Source: Mermis nigrescens (lineage: Eukaryota; Nematoda; Enoplea; Mermithida; Mermithidae). Taken from it: 64,000 bases of DNA. The notes below the pieces were generated by a model that did not search any database, had not been told where the DNA came from, and worked only from the letters and a program-made list of their open reading frames with translations. Location of the stretch: NCBI GenBank assembly GCA_036768485.1, contig JAVLUZ010000636.1:124001-188000 (forward strand). The letters run 5' to 3'. The translations under genes and the position numbers were made by a program. Below, one piece after another: positions 11,806-22,100 of the stretch. Numbering within the stretch: position 1 is the stretch's first letter; every line of letters starts with the position of its first letter.

Positions 11806-12871
11806 GCTTCGGGATACACTAAACCAACAATGCTCAACCAAGTTATGAAATGCGTCCTTTTGAAAACGCTGACGCCACAAAAATTCTGCTAAATAGTTAT
11901 CTAGCATAGTACAATGGGTAGAGAATCTGCGTTTGTTTTTTTCTCGGCTTTCGCCAAGCAGATCTCTACGCGATTGGTTGTAGTGTGAATAAAGGGGTCA
12001 ACAAAATTAATTATATGGTTTACGGTCAAATGCTGATATCCCAGATTCCCCACTCTGTTGGTATGCTGCCCACAAACTCCGAGACAATAGTAGTCCCAGG
12101 GAGCACGAATCTGTTGCAAAATAGGCAACAAAGTGCCAGCATCGCGTCTCGTCTACAGTCACCATGAAACTTTCCTTTGTTTCCACATCGAAACCACCAA
12201 AAACCCATTGTTCTCTAACGCGATGACCACGTTCGTACTTTCGACGAACACAACAACTTTCTGTCGATCTCCACAGTATGATCTCTGCATCTCCCAGAAC
12301 GATCGGATTGAGCAAAAAATATTCGTGACAAATGTCCCTACAAAATTGCTTCCAATCAACAATCGTATTGGCACTTCCGATTTCCAACTCCCTCTGTAAA
12401 AAGTCCTGCTTATCTACATCATGAGCCCACAGATACATCACTTGCAAGATCTTGGAAACTTCAATATGGCTTCCCGAAAATAATGGAAATTTTCGAATTA
12501 ACGCCTGTTTCCTACAAACCCGACCTGCTGAACAACGCCAGATGAACCATCCACAGAATTATTGTTGTCCTAATCGCATTTCGTTGTATCCCACGTAGTT
12601 GCCATCACAAATCATCACGCTTTTCAACAAACCGTGTTGTTGAGCCCAGTTAATCGCCTCCTTGTTAGTGGCCGATAATTGGAATAAATTTTTGAGGCGA
12701 AATTCCGTAAGATTTGGAAATCTATTTGCCATGTTCAAATAAACCTTTCAGGAATATTGTCGACTAGCAAATCGTGTCCAAAGCAACGAATTGGACACGA
12801 CAGACTACCAGTGTATTTGTTTCAGCTTAAACCTCTTTTAGTTTAAACCTTCGCCTAGTGTATCCCGAAGC
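11806..12871 (-). mobile_element. Merlin-type DNA transposon (IS1016/IS1595-related), decayed
   Basis: Inverted ends gcttcgggatacacta (11806-11821) and tagtgtatcccgaagc (12856-12871) enclose 1066 bp that contain a Merlin-like transposase on the minus strand. The element sits in the spacer of the long inverted repeat 10310-14005. Merlin elements normally make 8-9 bp target duplications; I see no convincing one, so the outermost bases may be eroded. Confidence 0.82.
11901..12732 (-). pseudogene. Merlin transposase (DDE_Tnp_IS1595/ISXO2-like), frameshifted
   Basis: A start codon at 12732 opens MANRFPNLTEFRLKNLFQL. Passing through frame changes come DGWFIWRC with a following cysteine, a WAHDV then DWKQFCRDICHE block, RRKYERGHRV with QWVFGG, a GTTIVSE block, and finally HLTVNHIINFVDP with NRVE. 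This order (N-terminal helical region, zinc-like cysteines, RKYxRGHRVxxQWVFGG, HxTVNHxxNFVDP) is the hallmark of the IS1595-type transposase of Merlin elements. The longest open piece is 146 codons (12447-12007). At least three frame changes are needed to read the whole domain, and the region expected to hold the first catalytic aspartate no longer reads DESKF. The copy is inactive. Confidence 0.85.
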
Positions 12872-13462
12872 TGTAAACAAATCCGTTTTGTTTTTATTTC
12901 TACTTATTTTTGTTTAAAATTATGAGCAGCATATTCTCATCATCAACTCATTAAATGAAAACGGATGTTGGAGTTTTTGAAGAATATGGTGTGAACCGAT
13001 TTTGCGCCATTCCGGCAGAACTGCCATACAATTGCGCAAAAACGATACTTTGTGTCATTAGTAGACGCGGAAAAAATACTAAACCAAATCCATACAGAAC
13101 TCGCAGAGTTACGGTACTTCAAACATCATACTTCGACATTCACCATTTTGAGCCACTTTAAGGAATTTAAGCAGTTTACCAAAAGTTTCCAATTTTTACT
13201 AATTAATATTTCCTGCCATTTTCAAGGTCGCAAATTACAAAAAATTACGTTATACTGCGCGGAAACCAAGATTAGAGAAAATTTTTTTGTGAAATTTTTT
13301 GCCCAAATTTTCAAGATATTTTTTAATTTAACTATTTTTAGCATTGTTTACATCCAGTTAAAGATTTCTACTTAAATACGATTCAAACAGCATTTTTGGA
13401 TTATCTTAAAGTTCCAAGCATTTGAAGATTCAAACAGTGGAATGCAGAATAACATGCACTTA

Positions 13463-13625
13463 ACTTAGGTGACCTAAGCGTCTATACATCGACCTGAGCA
13501 TCTATACATCGACCTAAGCATCTATACGTTGACCTAAGCATCTATAACTCGACCTAAGCGGGAGCGACTCTCGACCTAAGCAGCCGAAAACACCTTCTCA
13601 GATAAACTAAGCCTAAGCCTAAGCG
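13463..13625. repeat. Inverted partner of the gcttaggtcgatgtatagat minisatellite
   Basis: Units read catctatacatcgacctaag and are the reverse complement of those at 10690-10860. They sit at the mirror position around 12157. Confidence 0.72.
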
Positions 13626-14364
13626 TCATTTAAGCAGAAATTGAATTTTCACATATCTAGACAGAAAGAACATTGCAAAAAATTGTTTTTTCAAATTTAA
13701 AAATTTGCAAACAAAATTTTTTTCCGTGCAATAAAAGTTATTTTTTCGTAATCAGCGACCTTGAAAATGTCAGATACATATGTTTTCAGCCCAAATTCGG
13801 AACATGTTTGGTAAACTGTAAAATACCTCACTTTAATGCAGCTATATCCTGAGTAACTCTATCTTCACCAATAATGGTCCGTTTTTTCATAAAATTTTTT
13901 TCCGCACTTTTTTTTGCATGTCCTCCTCATTTCAATCAATATCGTTCCTTTCCACGTACATCTGCAAGTTTTCCGTTCACACCATAAAGTAAAGTTTAGC
14001 CTGGATGTTATATTCGAAATCAGCTTATCAGAATTCACTATATCGACAAAATATTGAAAAATAAGAAAAAAACATTGAAAAATTTAAAAAAAATTAAAAC
14101 AATTTTTTAATGTAAATTATTGACTGGGGCGAAAATAAATATCGTATTCGTAATCAGCGTATCAAATTTGACTATAATCGATCAAATTTTGAAAAAAATT
14201 GAAAAATTTTTTCCGTACCTGCTAAACTGCAGCCATCCATTCAGTAGATAAATATTTTCAATTATTTTGAAGTTCCAGAGCAAGTTGTGGATAAAAGTGC
14301 TGCGATCGGCAGCGGCGCGAAACATCAATAAAAAATATTTTTTTAAAAATTTGAATTTTACCTA

Positions 14365-14620
14365 TTGGCTACTCTTTCTATAACGCATTTTTGCATTTCA
14401 AAAATCTTCCACAATGGGAACCAAGCCCACAGCTTTTTCCACATCTCGAAATTTCGGTTCACAAAAACCCCTAAATGTGAAGAGAAAACGATGGACGGAA
14501 GGAGAATTATGGACCATTCGTCGATCCAATCCGATTCGATTCGGATTATCACGACTACAGTACAAAGACGGCCTTGATATTCTAGGGCGCATGTATAACT
14601 TCTCAATCAACGATGGCTAA
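14365..14620. repeat. Dispersed repeat, partner of 41196-41290
   Basis: The block gggaaccaagcccacagc, then cgaaatttcggttcac and aatgtg, recurs at 41200-41260 (gggaaccaagcccaaaaatt, cgaaattttggttcac). Five short ORFs overlap here on both strands, and none looks like a conserved protein. Confidence 0.5.
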
Positions 14621-14920
14621 ACAAATCGATCGTCAAAAGTGACATTGAGCGCTCGAGATTTGTAATTTACACAATTAAAATCCTTAATAGAAGCAGCGGA
14701 AAAGAGATCTGGTTAAAAAGGGTCAACATTGATGGAGGCAAAAACTTTCTAAACTTGAGTGTACACACACGCATTTTTATTTTCTAAAAAGGACTTATTA
14801 TAGTTTTTAAGTGACTTCATATTACAGGGAATGTTTCAGACTGCTTAGACCAATTTAGCCTCCGCTTTAATCAACATCTTTTACAGTGTAACTATTCTGC
14901 ATTCCCCTACCTTCCCACAG

Positions 14921-15025
14921 ACACCATGCTGAGTCGGCCAAAAATTCTATTCTTCAAACAGACGAGTCCAGAAGGAGTTACATACTTGTGGAGTGCCTCT
15001 TATTTTGACCTCCAGGCATCTATCT
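14921..15025 (+). CDS. Candidate 5' coding exon, unknown product
   Basis: A good acceptor (cattcccctaccttcccacag) is followed within five bases by ATG at 14926, an open frame of 33 codons beginning MLSRPKILFFKQTSPEGVTY, and a perfect donor, CTATCT|GTAAGT, at 15026. Acceptor, start and donor together suggest a translated exon, but I recognise no family and found no partner exon downstream. A chance ORF cannot be excluded. The surrounding 14.6-15.3 kb looks less repetitive than its neighbours. Confidence 0.35.
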
Positions 15026-15114
15026 GTAAGTGCGGTGCACATACACACCCATCGAGCTCATGCGCTGCTATTTTTCGTAGCTTTTCCCGTCAGCCCGTTT
15101 CGTTGTTGTGCTAT

Positions 15115-15278
15115 TTATATATAGCTTTTGCCTTTTTTGCGCTTTAACTCGTCGAGATGACGTTTCATCTCCGGATTAAATGAAGCAATTTTTGGGTAAT
15201 TGAGCCCTGGTTTTGTTCGCGCAAGCGACGGAATACTGGTCGGTGGCGGGCCCTCGGACCTACCCAGTTTTTGGACTT
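15115..15278 (-). CDS. Candidate terminal exon, proline- and lysine-rich, unknown product
   Basis: The minus strand is open from an acceptor (gtaattaag, exon from 15278, two bases completing a codon) to TAA at 15117-15115, about 54 codons. It reads a proline-rich stretch (EGPPPTSIPS) and then a charged end, FNPEMKRHLDELKRKKGKSY. Composition and codon use look coding, unlike the AT-rich flanks. I recognise no family. A possible upstream exon, EARMLDSDLRKK after a ttacttcag acceptor, lies near 16055-16020, but the join is unproven. Confidence 0.4.
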
Positions 15279-16244
15279 CTTAATTACATATCTAAATTTC
15301 GTAATAAAATTTTTACTTCTTGAAGAAATTCAATTGAATTTCACCTGCCTATTATATATGTACGTACCTACCTATTTACGCCATTAGCATCAACTGTGAG
15401 AATGCTTTGCTGAAAAAGCAGTGCACGTTTTAATGTTGCTTCAATGTAAACATTTGATTTCAGCTAATTTGCGCACGCTGCGTACATATGTACATAACGA
15501 TACCTAAGCAAAATTTTCATTCCCATTTTCATAGTAGTAAATTCGTTTCATTACTAACTGAACTTCTAAATCCCAAAAGGGAGAAGTCGCATGAAAAGAA
15601 AATGAAAAAAGAAAAAACCAGAAAATCTCTCATTCAGCCAGGTGCCCCAAAAATGGTAGGTACATGCGTATGTATCTGCCAGCCAATGACATATTCGATG
15701 GAATCTGTGAAGGCTTCCAAAGGTACGGCACCTGTGTTTGTACGTGTAAAAAGTAGGTGGTTGTCCAAGTTTCTGATAAAATTAAGATTGAATACTTGCC
15801 ATGCATGCCACTCTTACCTACATATATTTTTGCTTTGAAGTAGTAAGTAATTTAGTAAATACCTACCTTTGTACATACACCTACCTTGTGTAGGTATATA
15901 TCACTACATGCACATTCATTACGTCAGTGATTTATTACTTTGGAAAACACTATAAAAATCTCATTCAGAATTATTTATATAACTATATTTTTCGCTGAAA
16001 GTTCAAGCACAACCTTCTTCCGGAGATCGGAATCGAGCATTCTGGCTTCCTGAAGTAAATAAATATTATTTAATATTTATAGAAGCACCATTTGATCATA
16101 ATTTACATACGAGTATGTAGGTAACTACAGTCTGACACTTTATAAAATTATTTTGAAAAATTTTTGATTCAAACTAGCAAAGAAAAATGCTACGATGGAA
16201 CAAAAAATACGAATATACTTGGGAATGTGGATTATTGAGGTTAT

Positions 16245-17150
16245 AGAAGAAGGGTACTAGGAAAAAGCTATCTATGCCTAAAGTCGCAAAATCTGCTAAA
16301 AAACAGGACTTTCTCTTAGCAAAGCAAAAAATTCAAAGTATATTCTGCGCTCTGCAGATTGAAATGAATTATTGAGCCAAAAACACGATTGCAAAAGCAG
16401 CATAGTCTATTTCATTTAACCTTGAGGTTTTCTTTTGAATTTAATCCGCATGAATCAGGCTACAAAAATGGTTTAAACTTTTGATGCAGTGATGCGCTTT
16501 AGCAATAGCAAGCGTTTCACCATAACTCGATATACTGTTGAATATCACAACTATACTGTAAGTTTAAAGTGCTTTTGTCGGCACTTTTAATTTTTTCAAA
16601 AACCTTAAAGTTTAATGAAACGGACTATAGTTAGCTATGCAGTAGCTATATGGAAAAGAAGATGGGAGTAGATTGGGATCGATTTTGTAAGCCAATCGAA
16701 TGAAATAGCAAACATCGATGCATTCAAGACAAAGAAATTGTTGGTTTGTAGGAAACACGTAAGCTCATGTGAAACAGACTACATGTAGGTACACTTGCAT
16801 GCCAGCAGCGATTGTGTGCAGTAACCAAGTGACGCCAGGTTTGCTTCCTATTATGCCCATGATGAGAAATTAAAACACCTTCAAATACAATTGCAGTTAG
16901 TTTTCTATCAATCACAATACGAAGCAAGTCAGCGTTGCAACTTGCAAGCAAATTACAGACGATAAACATTTTGGATTAGGTTTACACACTATTATGTCAA
17001 GCATTGAAAATTATTTAATGAAGTTTACACTTTTTCAGAGGCCGCAGAATATAGTTCGATTTTTAACGTTGCTTAGAGAAAGTCTGATATTTAGCAGATT
17101 TTGCGACTTTAGGCATATACTTAGGTAGCTTTTTCCTAGTCCCCTGCTTT
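16245..17150. mobile_element. Inverted-repeat element with ~75-bp arms
   Basis: The block gtactaggaaaaagctatct ... gtcgcaaaatctgctaaa at 16251-16322 recurs inverted at 17076-17145. The interior holds another small element (16404-16632). An 81-codon minus-strand ORF at 16969-16724 lacks splice or family support and is left out. Confidence 0.55.
16404..16632. mobile_element. Short TIR element related to family E
   Basis: Left end atagtctatttcatttaac and right end gtttaatgaaacggactat are inverted copies. They resemble the termini of the family E MITE at 25141-25306 and 48192-48359. The core has no ORF. Confidence 0.5.
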
Positions 17151-17399
17151 TACATCCATATTAATACACAATCTCAATATATTCGTCTTTTTTCTTCCAT
17201 GGGAGCATTTTCCTTTGTTAGTACCCTACTTTAAATTAGTATGATTTAAGTAAATCAGTCAGTAAACACATATGTACGATAACATGCCACAATATTGACA
17301 GCATGCGGAAAACAATATTGTTCTGAACATCCGCATTATCTTTTTCAAACAAGAGAACCTTACCTTATTTAGACAGATCAAAGGGTTTCAGCTTAGACT

Positions 17400-18720
17400 G
17401 TACGCAATCATTGGGTGTAAAGAATACTTACGCTCAGATTCGTAATCCTGACGTTAAAAAATTAAGTTTTGCAACGCTCTGGACGTAAAATGAATTTGTA
17501 GTGTAAACTACACATTGACAATAAATAAATAGTGCTAACTTTACACAACTACTATGTGTCGAGAAAAGTAACAGTCATAATCGTAATTCTGACGTTACGT
17601 AGAACATGTTGAAAAAATTAAGCTTCCGCAAGGCTCTAGAACTAAAGTTAATTTGCTGTGTAAAGTTTAGACAAGCATATAGTGTAAAGAAGATTTTAGT
17701 AGGATTAGTAATTAGGATATTACTTTAATATTATGATTAACATTTATGAAAAAATTTAGTCTCTACAATGGCCTGACGAAAATGAATATTAGATGTAAAC
17801 CACTTTACACCACTTCTGAGGGTAACCAAACGCGCTCAGCTTGGCGTATCACGTTCAATTTCTGGTACATTTTTAGACTTGAGATCATGTCCAGACTCAT
17901 AACCGGAGAAGTTGGTAGAGCAAAACAAGACAGAAAAACGTTTAACGACACCCAATTGTTGAGTTTACACCTCCAGAAAAAACTAAATATTGATGTATAC
18001 AAACGCAATTTGCTGTGGCGTGTGCCCCTTAAAAGTACTTCATTCTTATTGTGTTCGACCAATCCCGACTTCTCAATGTAGAAAGTAGCGAACGAATAAA
18101 CGAACAAAAACGTATTTTCCACCATCCAACACATTATAAACTTTAAAAATCTGAACATAACTCCCCATATATAAAGAAATTCGGTTCGGGCCAGTTTGTA
18201 GCCTTTTAATCGTAGTACGTTCGTATGTGGAAAACTTCTGTTAAGCAAAATATTTGAGATATTTACCAATCAAAATAAAGAAAAACGTGTTTTTCGCCCA
18301 TTTTACATCCCCGATTTCGAACTTTACACTCCGATAAATAAATCAATATAACGTTTTTCTAAACGCGGTTTGCTGCGACATGTAACCCTTAAAAGGTACT
18401 TTATTTCTATTATCACTCAATTGATCCTGACTTATAAGCGAAAAAGTTGGCAGAGAAATCTAAGACAAAATCTGTTTTTTACACAATCCACTAGAGTGTA
18501 AAGTTTAAACCTCTAGATTTCACTCCGTATTTAGTGTACAAAAGTTTGCTGGTAAGCCAAAAGTAGCCCTTGAGTCGCAGTATATTTCTGCTGAAACAAA
18601 TTTTTGGGACTCATAACCGAAGTTGTTGGCAGACCAAATACGGACCGAAATGTGTCCTTTTCACCCTCAGATTCTTTACACTCTTTACGCAGCCACTCTG
18701 GAAATAAGTCACTTAGAAAA
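17400..18720. repeat. Degenerate tandem repeat, period about 180 bp
   Basis: A motif of the form cccttaaaagtact followed by atttct recurs near 17828, 18015, 18190, 18378 and 18558. A following block, actcataaccggagaagttgg with variants, recurs near 17897, 18065, 18260, 18429 and 18608. Mean spacing is about 182 bp. Units near 17431 and 17573 are more diverged. The 111-codon and 154-codon ORFs lying across it are products of the repeat. It lies just past the 3' end of the F-box gene. Confidence 0.65.
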
Positions 18721-19002
18721 ATAAAAGAGTGTTTTGAATTTAGTCAATTGTCTACATGTTAAAAAAATCAGACCAAGCAGAATGCAAAACTGAGTTAGAA
18801 TAGTCGTGTGACCGACCAAAATTTAAAAAAAGTATGTTATAACGTTATAGTAAAACTTTACACGCTCTTTACACACCGGGTAGAAGTGTAAAAATGGCCG
18901 CATCAAATTTTTTCATTATCCATTTTTTTAAAACCACACAACATAGAAGTGTCCCGTTATAGCCGTAGGGGGCAGTAACTTTTTAGGGGATCCAAGTATA
19001 TT

Positions 19003-19029
19003 ATAGGTACGCGCTAACGCGCTACCTAT
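19003..19029. other. Short GC-cored hairpin
   Basis: ATAGGTA at 19003-19009 pairs with TACCTAT at 19023-19029, and the inner CGCG blocks pair around a CTAA loop with one bulged C. It lies about 30 bases past the last recognised F-box exon and could affect 3' RNA structure; no function is known. Confidence 0.5.
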
Positions 19030-19060
19030 GATTGTGTTTCGTTTCTTAAGCCGATCGTAC

Positions 19061-19152
19061 CTGAAGCTTCTTGATTTCCTCTACGAATTTTTCGGAATGA
19101 TGATTTTCAAAACACCACACGATTCGTAGCGTTCTCAAGCATATCAAACTAC
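19061..19152 (-). CDS. FBXL gene, exon 6 (last recognised)
   Basis: The acceptor aataatttttag at 19154-19153 opens a phase-1 exon reading SSLICLRTLRIVWC, then HHSEKFVEEIKKLQ. The donor CAG|GTACGA follows at 19060. Without splicing, the frame would close four codons later with TAA. Confidence 0.7.
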
Positions 19153-22100
19153 CTAAAAATTATTTTTGAACCTTAAGTCGTCTTGGGCCAAGGTTCAGCC
19201 ACATGCGCAAATTATTTGTGTTGATGGAAATCGCTGAGGAAAGATGGGGAGAAAAGTTAGCAACACGCTCGTTTTAAAATCGTTCTTTCCTACGATACGT
19301 ATGTATATACATGTCCATGCTAGAAATTGCCAAAAACAGGCATTATGGTGAAGAAATTCAATACGTTTTTGATTTTTATCAATTTTTCTTTGCTCTTAAG
19401 TTAAGATTATAATTAAATGTGCCTAAAACCAAAAATGGCCTAATAATTTCAGTCTCAAAAAATTCTTTACACCGTCTTTGTAAATAGTAAATTAAGATAA
19501 TATTTTTACATAGAAAAATTCTGGACGAATGACATAGATTAGCATTTTTGTGCTTAAGAAGAGAGATTTTTTAGCGCTCCAAATTCCAGATAGGCCTTCA
19601 AAAAGCAGATTTGAAGTAAATTTCTTTGAAATTAGTCTATACTTCTTGTTCGAGTAATGTCAAAGCGTATCAACCGCACATGGGCGTGGGAACGGGTTTA
19701 CACTCCCCGGAATCTGAAAATCCACTGCAAAAATCGATAACCCCAGAATTCAATTTTTAGCATGCTTTTTCAGGATTTCTGCCGGTTTGTGACCTCTAGA
19801 ATTTATCTGCTGCCCAGGTATGGTATAAACCGTATATGAACAGCATGGCGACGAGGAGCGGTCAGCCTCGAGAAATTTGTATAGCTTTTTCTAGCTAAAA
19901 ACGATAGGTAACGTCAAAAACCCCGCTTTTTGACGTTTCCGATGATGGTCATTCTTTCCTAAACATAAAAACAGAAAAAAATTCGAAAAAGTTTGACAGA
20001 ATTCAAATTGTATAAAATAAAATGGGTGGCGCACCGAATTTCGTACTTTTGAGCCAAACATAAGCTAAAAACGAATAATCAGCATATATTCTTCGATTTA
20101 TTTTTTCGAAAATCTACAATTATGAGGCCGCGGCTTCTGGGGAGAAGTAAACTATTCTGGAGGTCTGAACCTCACAATCTCTCTCCCACAGCACATTATC
20201 AATGTAAAATATCGCAAAATGCAAAAAAAGTTTTGAAAAATTCTCACTACAGAAGTGGATTACGGCATCTAGAGTTATTGTGGTCTGTACTAGCGTCAAT
20301 TTTCTTAAAATTCCGAAGCCTCTATCGCACAAGAACCTCGCATCCATGTAACTTAAATCGGCGAATCTATCGATCTCTAACTCTTCCAGTTTTTGACAAT
20401 GCTTCCCTAATTTAAAAAATCAAAGATTTTAAAAAACTTTATACTTTCGGAGAAGATGGAGGGCAATTAAAATCCTTTATAATCATATTTTGGTAGTAAA
20501 ATGCATTCTTTGTTGCAATTTATACATGAACGAATTCAGAGTTCGATTCCGGGATATGAAACGTGTTATCGTGCGTAAAATTATATGTTTTGTAAAGCAC
20601 CTAAAGCTCAAAAGGATGACGTGCCCAAAAAATTCGTGAATATCTAAATTTATACTAGGTGCGATTTCGAATGGTTTGGAACGAATCTCCAATATTTATC
20701 TCTCAAACTATAGTTTGGCCGATCGAGGTGATAAGGATAACCCGGAAATATCTTTCTTATTCCTCCTCAAATTCTCTAGTGAAAAAGTTCAAAGCGAAAT
20801 TTAGCATTCTTAAGAATTATGTCCTTTCGAAATTTTGGCGCGGAATTCGAAGAATTATTAAACCAGAAAACCACTAACCAAAAATGTCTAGTCCAGGCAG
20901 ACCCCTGAATTCCATTTTTGGACCTTTTGAACAATTTCTCCGCCACCGTTTTTTAGCCGATCCATATAGCTGCAGTAACGAAACTTTACATGCTCGTACA
21001 ACTAGCTTATGACTTCTTGTCTTTAATTTTTTGTGCAGAAGTCAATAAAGGTTGTTTTACATTCGTACCTAAAATTTGATCACTGTATCTTTATTTGGTC
21101 TCTCAAAAAACGATGGCGGGGAAATTGTTCAAAAAGTCCCCATTTTTTCGTTTTTTATAATCTTTTGAAGTCAATTGAAAGTTTTTAATAAGAAATGCCC
21201 GGGAATTATTTTTCAAGCCAAATCAGTTTTTAGCCTATTTTACTACTGAAAATGTTTCAACTTTCAGCCAGACAGATATGTATTTGGCATTGCTCATTTA
21301 TAGATTTACAGCGCTGGAATAGGTTCAGTTCAAGACACGGAGTGGAGACAAAGAGTTTCGAAAAAACATAACTCAGCTAAAAGCTCAATCTTGTTCAAAC
21401 CAAGCAACAGTTTCAAACAATCATGACTTGCGAACTTTCTTCAAATTCTTTTGATTTTTTTAAACTAATAAATCGTTTACTAATCAAATATAGCTTGGCT
21501 AGTGAATAAAATATTCTGTGAGACAGTTACGTGGAAAAATTGAAATTTTTTGGCGAAAAAGAGGCAAAATGACGGCCAAAATGAATGAAAATCGAAAATT
21601 TCCTCCAAATTAGCTTGAAATTGACCGGAAATTAAGAATTAACATCTGCTTTTACCTTATTTTTCAGCATTTATATCACTTTTTGAGAGAACATATTTGA
21701 TCCGAAAAGCTGCTTGTCTGAGCCCTCCCCCAGAATGGCTGACCCTCAACTACGGTCATGCTGTGAATCCTGTTTTGCGTATATTTGAACTTACCTATTG
21801 CAGATAGTCCGGATATCGTGACGTTACCGCAATAAATGCTTAAACGCCTCAGAAACTTGGGCCAACATTTGGCTATCGTAAAAAGGCAGGAATCGTCAAA
21901 TTTGAGAAACGATTGCTTGTGCTGCATCGCTTCAAGTGAACGTTTATTATCTAAAGTCAAAAACGACAGAATCAACTCGCAAAAAAGAGCAGGTACTCCA
22001 ATGTTGATTGCAAAACGTTATTGAAGAATGTATTGAAAAAAATTTTTTTTATGTTTAAAAATCACTTTCTGGATTTGTATAAAAGAAGGAGTATAAATGT

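Larger units (their letters stand above)
10310..14005. mobile_element. Long inverted-repeat element with ~1-kb arms, carrying a Merlin insertion
   Basis: The left arm (about 10310-11350) and right arm (about 12955-14005) match in reverse over their whole length, with symmetry centre near 12157. Paired blocks include ggtgtgaacggaaaacttgc, ttacagtttaccaaaaatgt, ctaagcctaagcct and gcaattgtatggcagttctg. The spacer holds the Merlin element. The block at 11390-11690 recurs inverted outside the right arm at 14020-14235, so the structure was rearranged. The architecture is foldback-like. Confidence 0.72.

Noticed and set aside
9660..13625. Regularly spaced ~20-bp repeats considered as a CRISPR-like array
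   Set aside because: Units are contiguous without unique spacers, in a eukaryotic transposon context; this is a minisatellite.
15488..15838. 116-codon plus-strand ORF with a lysine-rich middle
   Set aside because: A GTAGGT donor-like site lies in it, but no acceptor or family support was found; the C-terminal half is repeat-like (cctacc, tacata).
16724..16969. 81-codon minus-strand ORF considered as a further FBXL exon
   Set aside because: The phase does not follow from 19061, there is no acceptor upstream, and it lies inside an inverted-repeat element.
17746..18269. 111- and 154-codon ORFs on opposite strands
   Set aside because: They follow the degenerate 180-bp tandem array; the open frames arise from the repeat period and have no family signature.
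20520..20570. tRNA-like gttcgattccgg (B-box resemblance)
   Set aside because: No A-box, no acceptor stem and no anticodon arm at the right spacing.
20122..20877. Plus-strand ORFs (97 and 72 codons) with leucine-rich look
   Set aside because: The first is antisense to the spliced FBXL exon 20406-20248, and the second has no splice-bounded frame; the minus-strand reading fits the gene model better.
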